NCBI GenBank assembly: GCA_021442155.1
Contig: CM038214.1
Coordinates: 316,417,001 to 316,481,000, forward strand
Direction of reading: 5' to 3'
Source: Cymbidium sinense
Taxonomy: Eukaryota > Streptophyta > Magnoliopsida > Asparagales > Orchidaceae
DNA length: 64,000 bases
Shown: piece by piece, positions 49,289 through 61,861 of the stretch
How positions within the stretch are numbered: position 1 is the stretch's first letter
How the letters are laid out: each line of letters opens with the position of its first letter
The notes under the pieces: model-generated
Database searches by the model: none
What the model saw: the letters and a program-made list of their open reading frames with translations, nothing else
What the model was told of the DNA's origin: nothing
Program-made: the position numbers and the translations under genes

Positions 49289-49632
49289 CAAAGAACAAAT
49301 TTAGATTCAACATTTCTTCTTTTGATTTCATCAACCAAGTAACACTCCAAATTTTCTAAGACACAAGCAATGACTTAGATAAAAAATGAGCACACATAGA
49401 AAACCAAACACATAGTTCCATAAGCCAGATCGATCTACCATCTTTAGTTTCTCCAGCCCCATGAGAACCACCACTGAACCTCCTGCTCCTCTCCATAACC
49501 ACCACTACACCACCATCTACATATCCACTAGCACCTCTAGATCCCCACCACCACTATAATAATGCCACCTCCTCCTTCACCTCCACCGCCAAATCTAGAA
49601 GTGCTGATGATGTCCTTCCATCTTTACATTCT
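49289..49632 (-). pseudogene. GR-RBP 3' fragment G10
   Basis: Counterpart of G3, with the same 3'UTR and Gly-rich order (ctccttcacctccaccgcca on the + strand). The RRM end is shortened: the words coding for most of VNQAQS and DGRN are missing between about 49596 and 49620. The Gly-rich frame is interrupted. No product expected. Confidence 0.8.
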
Positions 49633-51805
49633 TTTAGGTTAGTTAGTTTATTAGGTTTTATAGTTTAGGTTTATATTTTATATTTATTTAGTTACTTAGT
49701 TTAGGTTTAGGTTTAGGGTTTAGTTTAGGAGGTTTAGGGTTTAGGGTTTGGGTATGGTTTAGGTTTAGGGTTTTAAGGGTTATTAGGGTTTTGGCTTAGG
49801 TTTAGGATTTATGACTTAGGTTTAGGTTTGTTTTTTGATTTAGGTTAAGGGATGCAGGTTTAGTGTTCAGTTTAGAGGGTTTAAAGTTAGTTTTTATGGT
49901 TTAGAGTTTAGGATTTTTTAAAGAAATTAAATAAAATAGAGTTTAGTTTATTTTTTATTTTATTTTATTTTATTTTTTTTATTATTTAGGTTTATTTTTT
50001 CTTTATTTAATTAGTTTATTTATTTTAGTTTAGGTTTTATTTTAAGTTTTTTTAGTAGGTTTAGGTTTAGGTTTATTTAGTTTTATTTTTAGGTTTTTTA
50101 GGTTTCATTTATTTTTTTAGGTTTAGTTTTGGTTTTATTTTAGGTTTTTTTAATGTTAATTTTTAGTTTAGGTTTAGGTTTATTTTTAGTTGATTTTATT
50201 TTATTTAGTTCAGTTTAGTTTAACTTATTTTAGTTTAGTTTAGGTTTTATTTATTTTAGTTTAGTTTATTATAGTTGAGGTTTATTTTATTTTGTTCATT
50301 TTAATTTATTTTAAAGTTTTATTTTAGTTTAGGGTTTCATTTTATTTTTATTTATTTTAGGTTTTATTTTAGGTTTAGTTTTATTTAGTTTTTATTTTAT
50401 TTTATTTTAGGTTATTTTTTATTTTATTTATTATTAGTTGTAATATTTGGCTTTTTATTCTAGGTTTATTTTATTTTATTTTATTTTAGGTTTTATTTTT
50501 TATCTACATTTTTATTTTACTATTTATTTAATTTAGATTTAGGTTTTAGGTTTTTTATTATTTAGGGTTTAGTTTTTATTATTTATTTTGTGTTTTTTAG
50601 GTTTTAAATTTAGGTTTAGGGTCAGGGTTAGGGGTTTAGGTTAGGGCTCATGGATCAGGATTTAAGGTTTAGGTCAGTTTTGTTGTAGGATAGGCTCAGG
50701 TTTAGTTTTGGTTGGGTTTTTTATGTTATTTCATTTGCTCACTAGTTTAGGGTAGCTTGTGGGTTTAGGGTAAGGCTCAGTATTTAGGGTAAGCCCAGGG
50801 TCATTATAGTAAACATTTAGGTTTAGTGGTTTAGAGGTTTGGTAGGGTATGGAGGTTTAGGGTCAAGCCCAGGGTCCGTGGTAGTTTAGGGTGTAGTAGG
50901 GTTTAGGGTTTAGGATGGTGGTAGGTTTTTTTAAATTAAACCAGCAAGTAGGTTTTAGCTATTTTTATTTAGTTTATTATATTTTATTTTTTTTATTTTT
51001 ATTTTATTTATTTATTTTATTATTTAGGTTTATCTATTTTTTAGGTTTAGTTTAGGTTTATTTTTAGTAATTTATTTATTTTATTTTTTAGGAAGGTTTT
51101 ATTTTATCTGTTTTAAGTTTAGATTTTAATTTATTTTTAGGTTTAGTTTTGAGGTTTTTTATTTTATGTTTATTTTAGGTTTTATTTTTAGTTTAGTTTA
51201 GGTTTATTTTAGTTATTTTATTTTATTTAGTTTAGGGTTTAGGTTTAGTTTATTTTATTTTAGGTTTAGGTTTAATTTATTTTAGTTTTATTATAGTTTA
51301 GTTTATTTTATTTTAATTTATTTTATGTTTAGGTTTTTTTTATTTAGGTTAAGTTTTATTTTTATTTTTTTAGGTTTATGTTTAGGTTTAGGTTTTATTT
51401 AGTTTTTATTTTATTTTATTTTAGGTTTATTTTATTTTATTGTTCATTTATTTCTTATTTTATTTAGGCTTTTTTATTTTTTAAACTTCTTTATTTTTAT
51501 TTAGTTTAGGTTTTATTTATTTTATTTTAGTTTAGTTTTATTTGTTTTATTTTATTTTAGCATTTTATCCATGTTTAGGTTTTATTTATTTTATTTTAGG
51601 TTTTATTTTAGTTTAGAGGGTTTAGGGTTTAGGTTTTTTTTTTATTTTATTTAGGATTTAGGTTTTGTTTAAGGTTGATGTTTAGGGTTACAGTTGTGGT
51701 AGGTTAGTTTTAGGTTTAATTTAGGTTTAGATTTGGGGTTTATGGTTGGGTTTAGAGTTTAGGTAGAATTTAGGATCAAGTTTTATTTGGTTTGTTTTGG
51801 TTTTT
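49633..51805 (+). repeat. Two higher-order repeat units between G10 and G11
   Basis: Shortened counterpart of 28032-30552. Telomere-like blocks near 49690-49915 and 50600-50920 alternate with T-rich bodies. Some GC words (agggtcaagcccagggtccg) appear near 50780-50890, where the first macro-copy has plain TTTAGGG variants. No gene seen. Confidence 0.72.
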
Positions 51806-51930
51806 AATTTTAGATTCAACATTTCTTCTTTTGATTTCATCAACCAAGTAACAGTTCTCTAAGACATTAGCTAGACATAGATAAAAAAATGATTGGTTGA
51901 TGTGATGTTTATCAAGGTTACCCATTCTTA
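51806..51930 (-). pseudogene. GR-RBP fragment G11, internally deleted
   Basis: Counterpart of G4: 3'UTR joined near 51890 to the RRM-end words (ttggttgatgtgatgtttat), with the Gly-rich tail missing. The shared deletion dates it before the macro-duplication. Confidence 0.75.
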
Positions 51931-52136
51931 GGTTTATGTAGTTTATTAGGTTTTATAAGTTTATTTTTTTAATTTATTTAATTAATTTAGGTTTATAGTT
52001 TTGGGGTTTGGTTTAGGGTTAGGATTTGGGTTTAGGTTTAGGTTTTAAGGTTTAGTTTGTGGTTTAGGGTTTAGGTTTAGGGTTATTTATGTTTAGGTTT
52101 AGCTGTGTTTAGTTTAGGTTTTGGGTTTTAGTTTTT
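51931..52136 (+). repeat. Telomere-like and T-rich spacer
   Basis: Counterpart of 30693-30920. Degenerate TTTAGG repeat only. Confidence 0.7.
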
Positions 52137-52330
52137 AAGAGAGAACAAACTGATTCAATATTTCTTCTTTTGATTTCATCAACCAAGTAACACACTAAGT
52201 TTTCTAAGACACAAGTGACAACATGATAAAAAATGATCATGCATAAAGCAAATAAAACCCTAGATAACTAGAACCGTCAGTTTCAAGGACACGTTCAAAA
52301 AATAATAGATGAGATTATTTTTCAGTTTCT
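52137..52330 (-). pseudogene. GR-RBP 3'UTR fragment G12
   Basis: Counterpart of G5. It contains the family 3'UTR up to ctagataactagaacc and the same extension with aaaaaataatagatgagat. No coding sequence. Confidence 0.72.
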
Positions 52331-55300
52331 ATGAGATTGTTTTAAGCTTTGTGTTTAGGTTTAGTTTTGATTAGATTTAGGTTTTAGGGTTTATGCTTTT
52401 TAGGGTTCAGGTTTAGGTTAGGTTTAGTGTTTAGATTTAGGTTTAGTCTTTTTAATTGTGGTTTGTTTTTTGGGGTTTAGTTTAGGTTGTTTTTTAGGTT
52501 TAGGGTTTATGGTTAGTTTTAGGGATTAGGTTTAGGATTTAGGTTTATGAGTTTTTTTAAATTAAGCAAACCGGTAGAGGTTAATCTAGTTTTTTTAATT
52601 TTATTTAGTTTTTTTTATTTAGTTTAGTTTATTTATTTAGGTTTATTTATTTTAGTAGGTTTTTTATTTTAGTTTATTTTTAGGTTTAGGTTTAGTTTTT
52701 ATTTTAATTAAGTATTTATTTTATTTAGTTTAGGTTTTTATTTTATTATTTTAGGTTTAATTATTTTAGGTTTAGGTTTTAGGTTTTACTTTAGGTTTAT
52801 TTTTTAGGTTATTTTTAGTTTAGGTTTAGGTTTTTATTTTATTTTATTTGATTTAGGTTTAGGTTTTTAGGTTTATTTTATTTATTTAGGTTTATTTTTT
52901 TAGGTTTTATTTTATATTTTATTTTAGTTATTTTTATTTTACATAGTTTTATTTTAGTAGGTTTATTTAGGTTTATTTTATTTTTAATTTAGTTTAGTTT
53001 AATTTATTTTATTTAATTTAGTTTTATTTTATTTTATTTTATATAGGTTTAGTTTAGGTTAGTAGGTTTTATTTTATTTATTTATCATTATTTATTTTTA
53101 TTATTTATTTTAGGTTTATTATTTAGTTTATTTTTGGGTTTTATTTAGGTTTTGGTTTTGGTTTAGTTATTTAGGGTTTTAGGTTTTATGGTTTAGGTTA
53201 TTTTAGGGTTTATTAGAGCCTAGTGTTTAGAGTATTTAGGTTTTTATTTTTTTGGGATTATTTTAGGGTCAGGTTTTTGATATTTTAGGGTTTATAGTTT
53301 AGGGTTTTTGGTTTAGTTTAGGATTTAGGGTTTAGGGTTTTTAGAGTTTAGGATTTTTCAAATTAAACCCAGGGTTTTATTTTATTTATTTAGTTTATTT
53401 TATTTTATTTAGGTTTATTTTAGTTATTTTTATCAGTTTTATATTTTATTTTTTTTTAGGTGCTATTTTATTTATTATTTATTTATTTATTTATTATTTA
53501 GTTAGTAGGTTTTATTTATAGGTTTAGGGTCAGGTTTATAGTTTAGTTTTAGTTTAGGGCCTGGGTTTTTATTTATTTTTTTATTTAGATTTAGGTTTTG
53601 GTTTAGGTTTTATTATTTAGGGTTTAGGTCATTATTTTATTTATTTATTATTTTTTAGGTAGTGGTTTTAGTTTATTTAGGGTTTGAGTTTTTTAAATAA
53701 GTTATTTAGTTTATTTAGTTTTTATTTATTTTATTTATTTATAGGTTTACTTTTATTTTATTTTTTTATTTTAGTTTTATTTATTTTAGTTTAGGTTTTT
53801 TATTTTAGTTTATATTTTAGATTTTAGGTTTATATTTATTTTAATATTGTTTTATTTTAATTTTATTTTAGGTTTCAATTTATTTTTTATTTTAGGTTTA
53901 GTTTAGTTTTTATTTTATTTTTTAGGTTTAGGTTTTAGGTTTTATTTTTTAGATTTATTTTAAGGTTTTATTTTAGTTTAGGTTTTGTTTATTTTAATTT
54001 AATTTATTTTATTTAGTTTAGTTTTTATTTTAGTTTATTTTATTTATTTATTTTGTTTATTTTAGGTTATGTTTTGTTTAGTTTTATAGTTTTTAGGTTT
54101 ATTACTTTTATTTTATTTTATTTTTTAGGTTTATTTTATTTTTATTTATATTTTATTTTATTTTTTATTTTAGAGTTAGTTTTCATTTTATTTAGGTTTT
54201 TAATTTTAGTTTATTTTGTTATTTAGTTTAATTTGTTTATATTTATTTTATTTTATTAATTTATATTTTATTTTGGTTTAGGTTTAGGTTTAGGTTTTTT
54301 ATTTTATTTAGGTTTTATTTATTTATTTTTTTATTTATTTTTATTTAGGTTTATATTTTATTTTATTTTTTTAGTAGATTTTATTTTTTAGTTATAGGTT
54401 TAGGGTTTAGGTTTGGTTAGGTTTTAGTTTAGTATAGTAGGGTTGGTAAGGTTTAGGGAGAGTTTAGGGTTTATAGTGAGTTTAGAGTTTTAAATTTTAT
54501 TTATTTATTTAAATTAAGCAAACCAGTTTTAAGTTAATTTAGTTTATTTTTAGTTTATTTTAGTTTATTTTATAAGTTTTTTTTTTTTTAGGTATTTTTA
54601 TTTATTTTTTAGGTTTATTTTTAGTATTGGTTTTTTATTTATTTTATCTTTTAGGTTTATTTTATTAATTTAAGTTTAGTTTTTATTTATTTATTTATTT
54701 TAGGTTTTATTTTTATTTTTAGGTTTTATTTATATTTATTTATTTTTTATTTTATTTTATTTTATTTTTTAGGTTTAGGTTTATTTTTTTAGTTTAGTTT
54801 AGGTTTTATTTTTATTTTATTTATTTTAGGTTTTATTTTTATTGATTTTATTTTGTTTAATTTAGTTTTTTCAATTTTTTAAAGTAAGGTTTTAGTTTAG
54901 GGTTTAGGGTTTAGGTTTAAGGGTTTTAGTTTAGTTAGTATTAGGGTTAGTAGGTTTTAGGGTTTAGATTTAGGGTTAATGTTAATTATTATTTAAATAG
55001 GTTTTTTATTTTATTTATGTTTATTTATTTTAGTTTATTTATTTTTTTTTTTTTAATATTTATTTTATTATTTTTTAGGTTTATTTTTATTTGGTTTTTT
55101 TTATTTATTTTATTTTTTATTTTACATTTATTTTAAGTTTAGATTTCTTTATTTAGTTTATTTTTTATTTATTTATTTTAGTTTATTTTTTATTTATTAT
55201 TATTTTAGTTTTATTTTTTTATTTTATTTTATTTTTTAGTAGGTTTAGGTTTAGCTTTAGGTTTTAGTTTAGGTCCATTTTATATATTTTATTTAGGTTT

Positions 55301-56416
55301 AAATTTTTATTGATTTTATTTTACATTTTAATTTATTTTAGGGTTTAGGTTTAGTATTTAAAGCTTTAGGGTTTTTGTTTTAGGTTTAGGGTTTAATTTT
55401 AGGTTTAGGGTTGTAGGTTTTAAGGTTATGGTTTAGGGTTTAAGGGTTTTAGGGTTTAGGTTTTGGGTTATTTAGGGTTACAATTTTTTTTAAATTAAAC
55501 AAATTAGGTTTAGGTTTATGTTTTTATTTTTATTTAGTTTTAGTTAATTATTTTATTTTTTATTTAAGTTTTTTTATTTTAGTTTATTATATTATTATTT
55601 TATTTATTTTTAGCTTTATGGTTTTTATTTTTGTTTTTAGCTTTATGTTTAAATTTAGTTTATTTTTAGTTTAGTTTTATTTTATTTTATTTTAGGTTTA
55701 TTTATTTTTATTTGTAGGTTTAGTTTATGTTTTATTTTATTTTTTTTTTAGTTTAGTTTAGATTTTATTTTAAGTTTATTTTTAGGTTTTATTTTTAGTT
55801 TAGGTTTAGGTTTATTTTTTAGTTTATTTATTTATTTTAGGTTTTAGGTTTTTAGGTTTTTAGGTTTAGGTTTGGTTTATTTATTTTAGTTTATTTATTA
55901 GGTTTAGTTTATTTATTTAGGTTTTTTTTTAAGTTTAGGTTTTAAGTTTTATTTTTTATTTACTTTTGGTTTTATTTTAGTTTATTATTTAGGTTTTTTA
56001 TTTAGTTTTATTTTACTTTTTTTTATTTTAATTATTTTATTTATTTATTTTATTTAGGTTTTATTTTTAGATTATTTTAGGTTTTAATTTTAATTTAGTT
56101 TATTTTTATTTTATTTTCTTTAGATTTAGGTTTTTAATTTATGTTTTATTATTTTATTTTATTTTAGATTTTTTATTTATTTTTATTTTATTTTATTTAG
56201 TTTAGGTTTTAGGTTTTATTTTTGGTAGGGTTTAGGTAGGTTTATTTTGGTTTAGGTTTGGGGTTTAGGATTTTATTTTTTTAGTTTTTTGTGGTTTAGG
56301 GTTTAGAGCTTAGGTTTAGGTTTAGGTTTAGGTTTAGGGTTTAGGTTTAGGGTTTAGGTTTAGGATTAGGTTTAGGTTTAGTTGTGCATTATTTTGGGTT
56401 TGGGGGTTTTGATTTT
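52331..56416 (+). repeat. T-rich higher-order repeat, counterpart of 31131-35818
   Basis: Anchor variants lie near 52559 (aaattaagcaaaccggtaga), 53350 (aaattaaacccaggg), 54510 (aaattaagcaaaccagtttt) and 55490 (aaattaaacaaattaggttt). The GC-rich island of the first macro-copy is absent, and plain T-rich sequence stands in its place. G-rich blocks lie at 53160-53350, 54400-54490, 54890-54980, 55350-55480 and 56220-56416. No gene seen. Confidence 0.7.
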
Positions 56417-56451
56417 TTTAAGAGAACAAATTCATATTCAACTTCTTCTTT
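56417..56451 (-). pseudogene. GR-RBP 3'UTR scrap G13
   Basis: Counterpart of G6: ttaagagaacaaattcatat and tcaacttcttcttt. Only about 35 bases remain. Confidence 0.65.
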
Positions 56452-58400
56452 GTTTATTTAGTTTATTTTTTATTTATTTATTTTATTTTTATTTTATTTA
56501 TGTTTATTTATTATTTTTATTTTAGTTTATTTATTTATGTTTATTTATTTTAGTTTTAGGTTTTTTTAATTTTTATTTTTAATTGAGTTTTATTTTTATT
56601 TACTTTTGGTTTAGGTTTTTTATATTTTAGGTTTATTTTATTTTATTTATTTTTATTTTAAATTTTTTTATTTATTTTTATTTAATTTATTTTAGGTTTA
56701 GGTTTTATTTAAGTTTAGGGTTTGGGTTTAGGGTCAGGGTAGGGTTGGGTTTAGGTTTAGGGTTTAGGTTTTAGTATGGGTTTAGGGTTTAGTGGTTTTG
56801 TGGTTTGGGTTTTATGGTTAATTTAGGGTAGGTTTAGGGTTTTTTTTAAATTTACAAATTGTTGGGTTTTAGTTTATTTAGTTTATTTTTATTTAGTTTT
56901 AATTTTATTTTTTATTTTATTTAGTTTATTTTATTTTAGTTTTATTATTTTATTTTAGTTTATTTATTTTATTATTTTATTTTAGTTTTTTTATTTATGT
57001 TTAAATTTTTTTATTTTTAGTTTTGTTTTTTTTTTATTTTTTAGGTTTATTTTATTTATTTATTTATTTATTTTATTTTATTTTAGGTTTAGTTTTAGAT
57101 TTTATTTTGGTTTATTTTTAGGTTTTATTTTAGTTTAGGTTTAGTTTATTTTAGATTATTTATTTTAGTTTAGTTTTATTATTTTAGGTTTTGTTTATTT
57201 ATTTTAGTTTAGTTTATTTTTTTTTTTATTTATTTCATTTTTTATTTTAGGTTTATTTTTTTTTATTTTTATTTATTTTATTTATTTTAGTTTATTTTTA
57301 GGTTTATTTTTTTTATTTAGTTTTATTTTTATTAGTTTATTTTAATTTTATTTTATTTTATTTTTTATTTATTTAGGTTTTATTTTATTTTTATTTTAGT
57401 TTTTATTTAGTTTAATTTATTTTTATTTTTTTTTTTTAGTTTAGGTTTAGTTTTATTTTATTTTTTATTTTATTTTTTTTGGTTTTAGATTTTATTTTTT
57501 TTTATTTTTAGGTTTTATTTAGTTTAGTTTAGTTTTTATTTCTTTTAGGTTTATATTTATTAGTTTTTTTTTGGGGTTTAGGATCTTTTATTTAGGTTTT
57601 ATTTTAGTTTAATTTGGTTAGGTTTTAGGGTTTTTAGGTTTATTTATTTTATTTTTTTTTGGGTTTAGTTTTTTAGTTTGTGGTTTAGGTTTTAATTTTT
57701 TTTTTTAGTTTTCAATTTCTTTTTGTTTCATTTAGTTTATTTTATTTGAGTTTATTTTATTTTTATTTTATTTATGTTTATTTATTATTTTATTTTACTA
57801 GTTTATTTTATTTTTAAGTTTATTTATTTTATTTAGTTTTTTTATTTTAGGTTTAGGTCAGTTTAGGTTTATTTTATAGTTGAGTTTAATTTAGATTTAT
57901 TTAGGTTTGTATTGGGTTTAGGGTTTAGTGGTTTGTGTTTTAGGGTTTAAGTGGTTTAGTTTTATAGATTTTAGGTTTAGTTTAGAGTTTTTTTAAAATT
58001 AGGTAGTTATTTAGTTTATTTTTATTTATTTTATTTTATTTTATTTAGTTTAATTTTTAGTTAATTTATTTAGTTTAAATTTTTTATTTAGTTTATTTTT
58101 TTATTTAGTTTTGATTTAGTTTATTTTTTAGTTTATTTTTTTATTTTATTTTATTTTTTAAGTTTAAGTTATTATTTATTTTAAGTTTAGGTTTATTTTT
58201 TTTTTGGTTTATGTTTTGGTTTTTTATTTTTAGTTTATTTTTTAGTTTTAGTTTTAAGTTTTTATTTATTTTATTTTATTTTATTTAGTTTTTGGGTTTT
58301 TAGTTTATTTTAGGTTTAGTTTATCTTTATTTTATTTTATTTATTTTTAGTTTAGGTTTAGTTTATTTTATTTAGTTTATTTATTTTTATTTTTTAGGTT
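56452..58400 (+). repeat. T-rich higher-order repeat, increasingly simplified
   Basis: Counterpart of 35853-38335. Anchors are damaged (near 56848 and 57995). A scrap resembling G7 (ttttcaatttctttttgttt) lies near 57709. TTTAGG words thin out and C becomes rare. No gene seen. Confidence 0.65.
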
Positions 58401-60525
58401 TATTTATTTAGGTTTTATTTATTTTTTATTTAGGTTTTAAGTTTTTTTATTATTTTATTAGGTTTATTTTATTTTATTAGGTTTTATTTATTTATTTTAT
58501 TATTTTATTTTTATTTTTATTTTATTTTAGATTTTATTTTTTTATTTAGGTTTATTTATTTATTTTTATTATTTTAGTTTATTTTTTTTAGGTTTATTTA
58601 GTAGGTTTTTTTTTTTTTATTTTATTGTTATTTTATTATTTTATATTTTATTTATTTTATTTTTTTTATTTATTTTTTTATATTATTTTATTATTATTTT
58701 TTTATTTTTTATTTATTTTGTATTTTTATTTATTTATTTATTTATTTTATTTATATTATATTATTTTTTATTATTTTATTTATTTTTTTATTTTATTTTA
58801 TTTATAGTTTTTATTTTTAGTTTAGTTTAGTTTTTTATATTTTTTAGTTTTTTTTTATTTTTTATTTTATTTTATCGTTTAGTTTTTTAGTTTATTTTAT
58901 TTTTTGGGTTTATTAGTTTTATTTATTATTTATTTTATTTGGAGTTTATTTTTAGGTTATTTTAGGTTTTATTTTTTAGGGTTTATTATTTTATTTAGTT
59001 ATTTTATTTTATTTTTTTATCTTTAGTTTATTTATTAGGTTTAGTTTCTTTTATTTTGTTTTTTAGGTTTTAGGTTTTATTTTAGGTTTATTTTAGTTTT
59101 ATTTTTTTTAGTTTAGTTTCTTATTTTATTTTATTATTTTATTTATTTTAGTTTAGTTATTTATTTATTTTATTTATTTTTATTATTTTATTTAGTTTAT
59201 TTTATTAGTTTATTTATTTTTTATTTTATTTTAGGTTTATTTTATTTTTTATTTTATTTATTTTTATTTTTTTTTTTATATTTATTTATTTTTAGGTTTA
59301 GGTTTATTTATTTTATTTTATTTTATTTTTTATTTTTTATTTATTTTATTTAGGTTTTTATTTATTTTATTTTTTTTTTATTTATTTTTTATTTATTTTT
59401 ATTTATTTATTTTATTTTTTATTTTATTTTCTTTTTATTTTTTTATTTTTATTTTATTATTTATTTTATTTTATTTTATTTTGGTTTATTTTTTATTATT
59501 TTATTTTTTATTTTATTTTAGTTTATTAGTTATTTTTTTTGGTTTAGTTTAGGGTTAGTAGGGTTTTAGGGTAGGGTAGTTGTTTAGTTAGGGTTTTTTA
59601 GGGTTTAGGGTTAGGGTTTAGGGTTTAGGTTTAGGGTTTTTTTAATAAGTATGGTAGGTTTTTTTAATTTTATTTATTTATTTTATTTATTTTATTATTT
59701 TTTTATTTATTTTTATTTTATTTATTTAGTTTATTTTATTTTATTTTTATTATATTTTTATTTTGGTTTTAGTTTATTTTATATTTTAGTTTTTTATATT
59801 TTATATTTTAGTTTAGATTTTATTTTATTTTATTTTTATTATTTTATTTTATTTAGGTTTATTTTTTTTTATAGATTATTTTCTTTTTTATTTTAGGTTT
59901 TATTTTAGTTTATTTTTTTAGTTTAGGTTTATTTATTTTTTTATTTTATTTATTTTTTTTATTTTATTTTATTTAGTTTAGGTTTTGTAGTTTTTAGTTT
60001 ATTTATTTTATTTTTATTTTATTTTTATTTTATTTTATTTTTTATTTATTTATTTATTTTTATTTATTTTATTTATTTTTTTATTTATTATTTATTTTAT
60101 TTTATTATTTATTTATTTTTTTTTTATTTTATTTTTATTTTATTTTATTTTTATTTATTTATTTATTTTTTTATTATTTAGGTTTATTTTTTAGGTTTAT
60201 TTTATTTTTTAGTTTTATTTTATTTTATTTTATTTTATTTTTTTTTTATTTAGTTTAGGTTTATTTTTTTATTTTATTTTATTTATTTTATTTTATTTTA
60301 TTATTTTTTTTTATTTATTTTATTTAGTTTAGGTTTTATTTTTTTTTATTTATTTTATTTTAGTTTATTTTTAGGGTAGGTTTATATTTTTTTAGAGTGG
60401 TTTTTTTTATTTAGGGTTATTTGTTTTTTATTTTTTTTTTTTTTAGGTTATTTTTTTTTTTTGGTTTGGTTTTAGGTTTTTTTTTTTTTAATTTTTTTTT
60501 TTAGGTTTGTAAATTCTCCTTTTCT
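58401..60525 (+). repeat. C-depleted TTTTATT low-complexity tract
   Basis: Almost only T, A and G; I count six C between 58500 and 60480. Short words such as tttattttatttt dominate, with one better telomere-like patch at 59530-59640. It stands where the first macro-copy has ordered higher-order repeat (about 38.3-41.5 kb). Open frames here encode Phe/Tyr/Leu/Ile-only peptides and are not genes. Either extreme decay or a poor consensus. Confidence 0.7.
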
Positions 60526-61840
60526 GAAAGTTTGGTTTTTTCTATTTTAACATTTCATTTGTATTTAAAGAAAACTCAACCTTCATATGTATAAATTATT
60601 TCTTAATATTTATATCATCTTAATATTATTAATTTATAATATCATATATTATTATTTTTATAGTGATTTTACATTTATTTTACTTGATAAAGATGGATAT
60701 TTAATTACAAAAAATGTTTACATAAATTTAACATGATTGGAAGAGGACAATCAAATATAATATGTGATTCACTACCAAACTAGTTCTTAAGGATAATCAA
60801 ATCAAATAAGATTATTTAAAGCAAACTAAAGCTTCTTTATTAATTAAGTTTTGGATTTGATTTCATTTAAAGAAGAGAAGAGAAATCATCACTTGTCGTT
60901 TTAAACCCATTCCCACATTAATTATTTGATTTAATTTAAGGAAATGTAATTAAGTTGATTTTTTGGGTTAATTAAGTTGAACCCTTAATTAGATGAATTA
61001 ATTACCTTTACTTATGTCACCTTAAATTAATTAACTAAATACTTATGAGCCAACATTATATGCATGGAAAATAAACTTGAAATGATCCTAGGAAATAAAG
61101 GGGCCTAATGCAATTGGCTCAAGATTAATAGTTAATTAGATTAAGGGACTTAATTAATTACTCTTATGATTTCCCACACATGTGGACTAACCATAATTTC
61201 ATTAAACTCCTTTAGGTTATTAAACACCAAAAGATCTACCCCATGATTTAATTAATTAAGGTCTGATGATTATGATTTCAATTTGATTAAGTGATTTAAT
61301 TAATTAGTTAAATCTTAATTAATTTCATTTTAAACAAGGGTGAAATGAACTTATGGAAAGGGGTCCCATCCCTATTCCTTAGTTCACTTACTGTTGAAAA
61401 ATGATTAATAAACTTAATTAACAAACTGGTTATTGTTCATGGGATTAATTAATCATTAGTTAGCTTAAAAGAGTAGTTACGATTTAATTAGTCAATTTTC
61501 CTAATTAAGTGAGCAATAAATCCCAAGAAAATCATTTGAGGTAAAGGTCTTCTTATTAAATTAACCCATAAAATTTAGAATTAATTGCTCAAATAATTAA
61601 AAAGTAATTAAGCTAATTAATTTTGTAATTAAACCTTAATTATTACTCAAAATTAGTTAAGATCATTTTTAAGTAATTCTCCTCTAAATACCTTTAAAAT
61701 GAGTATTTACTTCCATTTTTTTATTTCTTTATGATTTCTTATGATTTTTAGAATTTTCAATCATTAAAAATGATTAATTGAGCCTAATTAAAGCCTACTC
61801 ATGTTGGCACCATGTGGCGCGCTGACGCAGCATGCTTTCA
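60526..61840 (+). mobile_element. Second probable LTR (LTR2)
   Basis: Matches LTR1 base for base, apart from about a dozen to fifteen changes, from about 60880 to the CA end at 61840. The first ~250 bases are shortened and T-enriched relative to LTR1, continuing the degradation seen to the left. The start is therefore uncertain. It carries the same ttaattaa-rich body and ctcctctaaatacc element. Confidence 0.65.
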
Positions 61841-61861
61841 ATTTGGCACCGTGGGATTGGG
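61841..61861 (+). other. Primer-binding-site-like sequence after LTR2
   Basis: atttggcaccgtgggattgg follows the LTR end. It is closer than the B copy to the TGGCGCC-GT...GTGGGA type expected for Tat-like elements. Confidence 0.57.

Noticed and set aside
58625..59896. Open frames giving Phe/Tyr/Leu/Ile-only peptides (also 15069-15420 and 26662-26859)
   Set aside because: Translations of TTTTATT low-complexity DNA; not membrane-protein genes.
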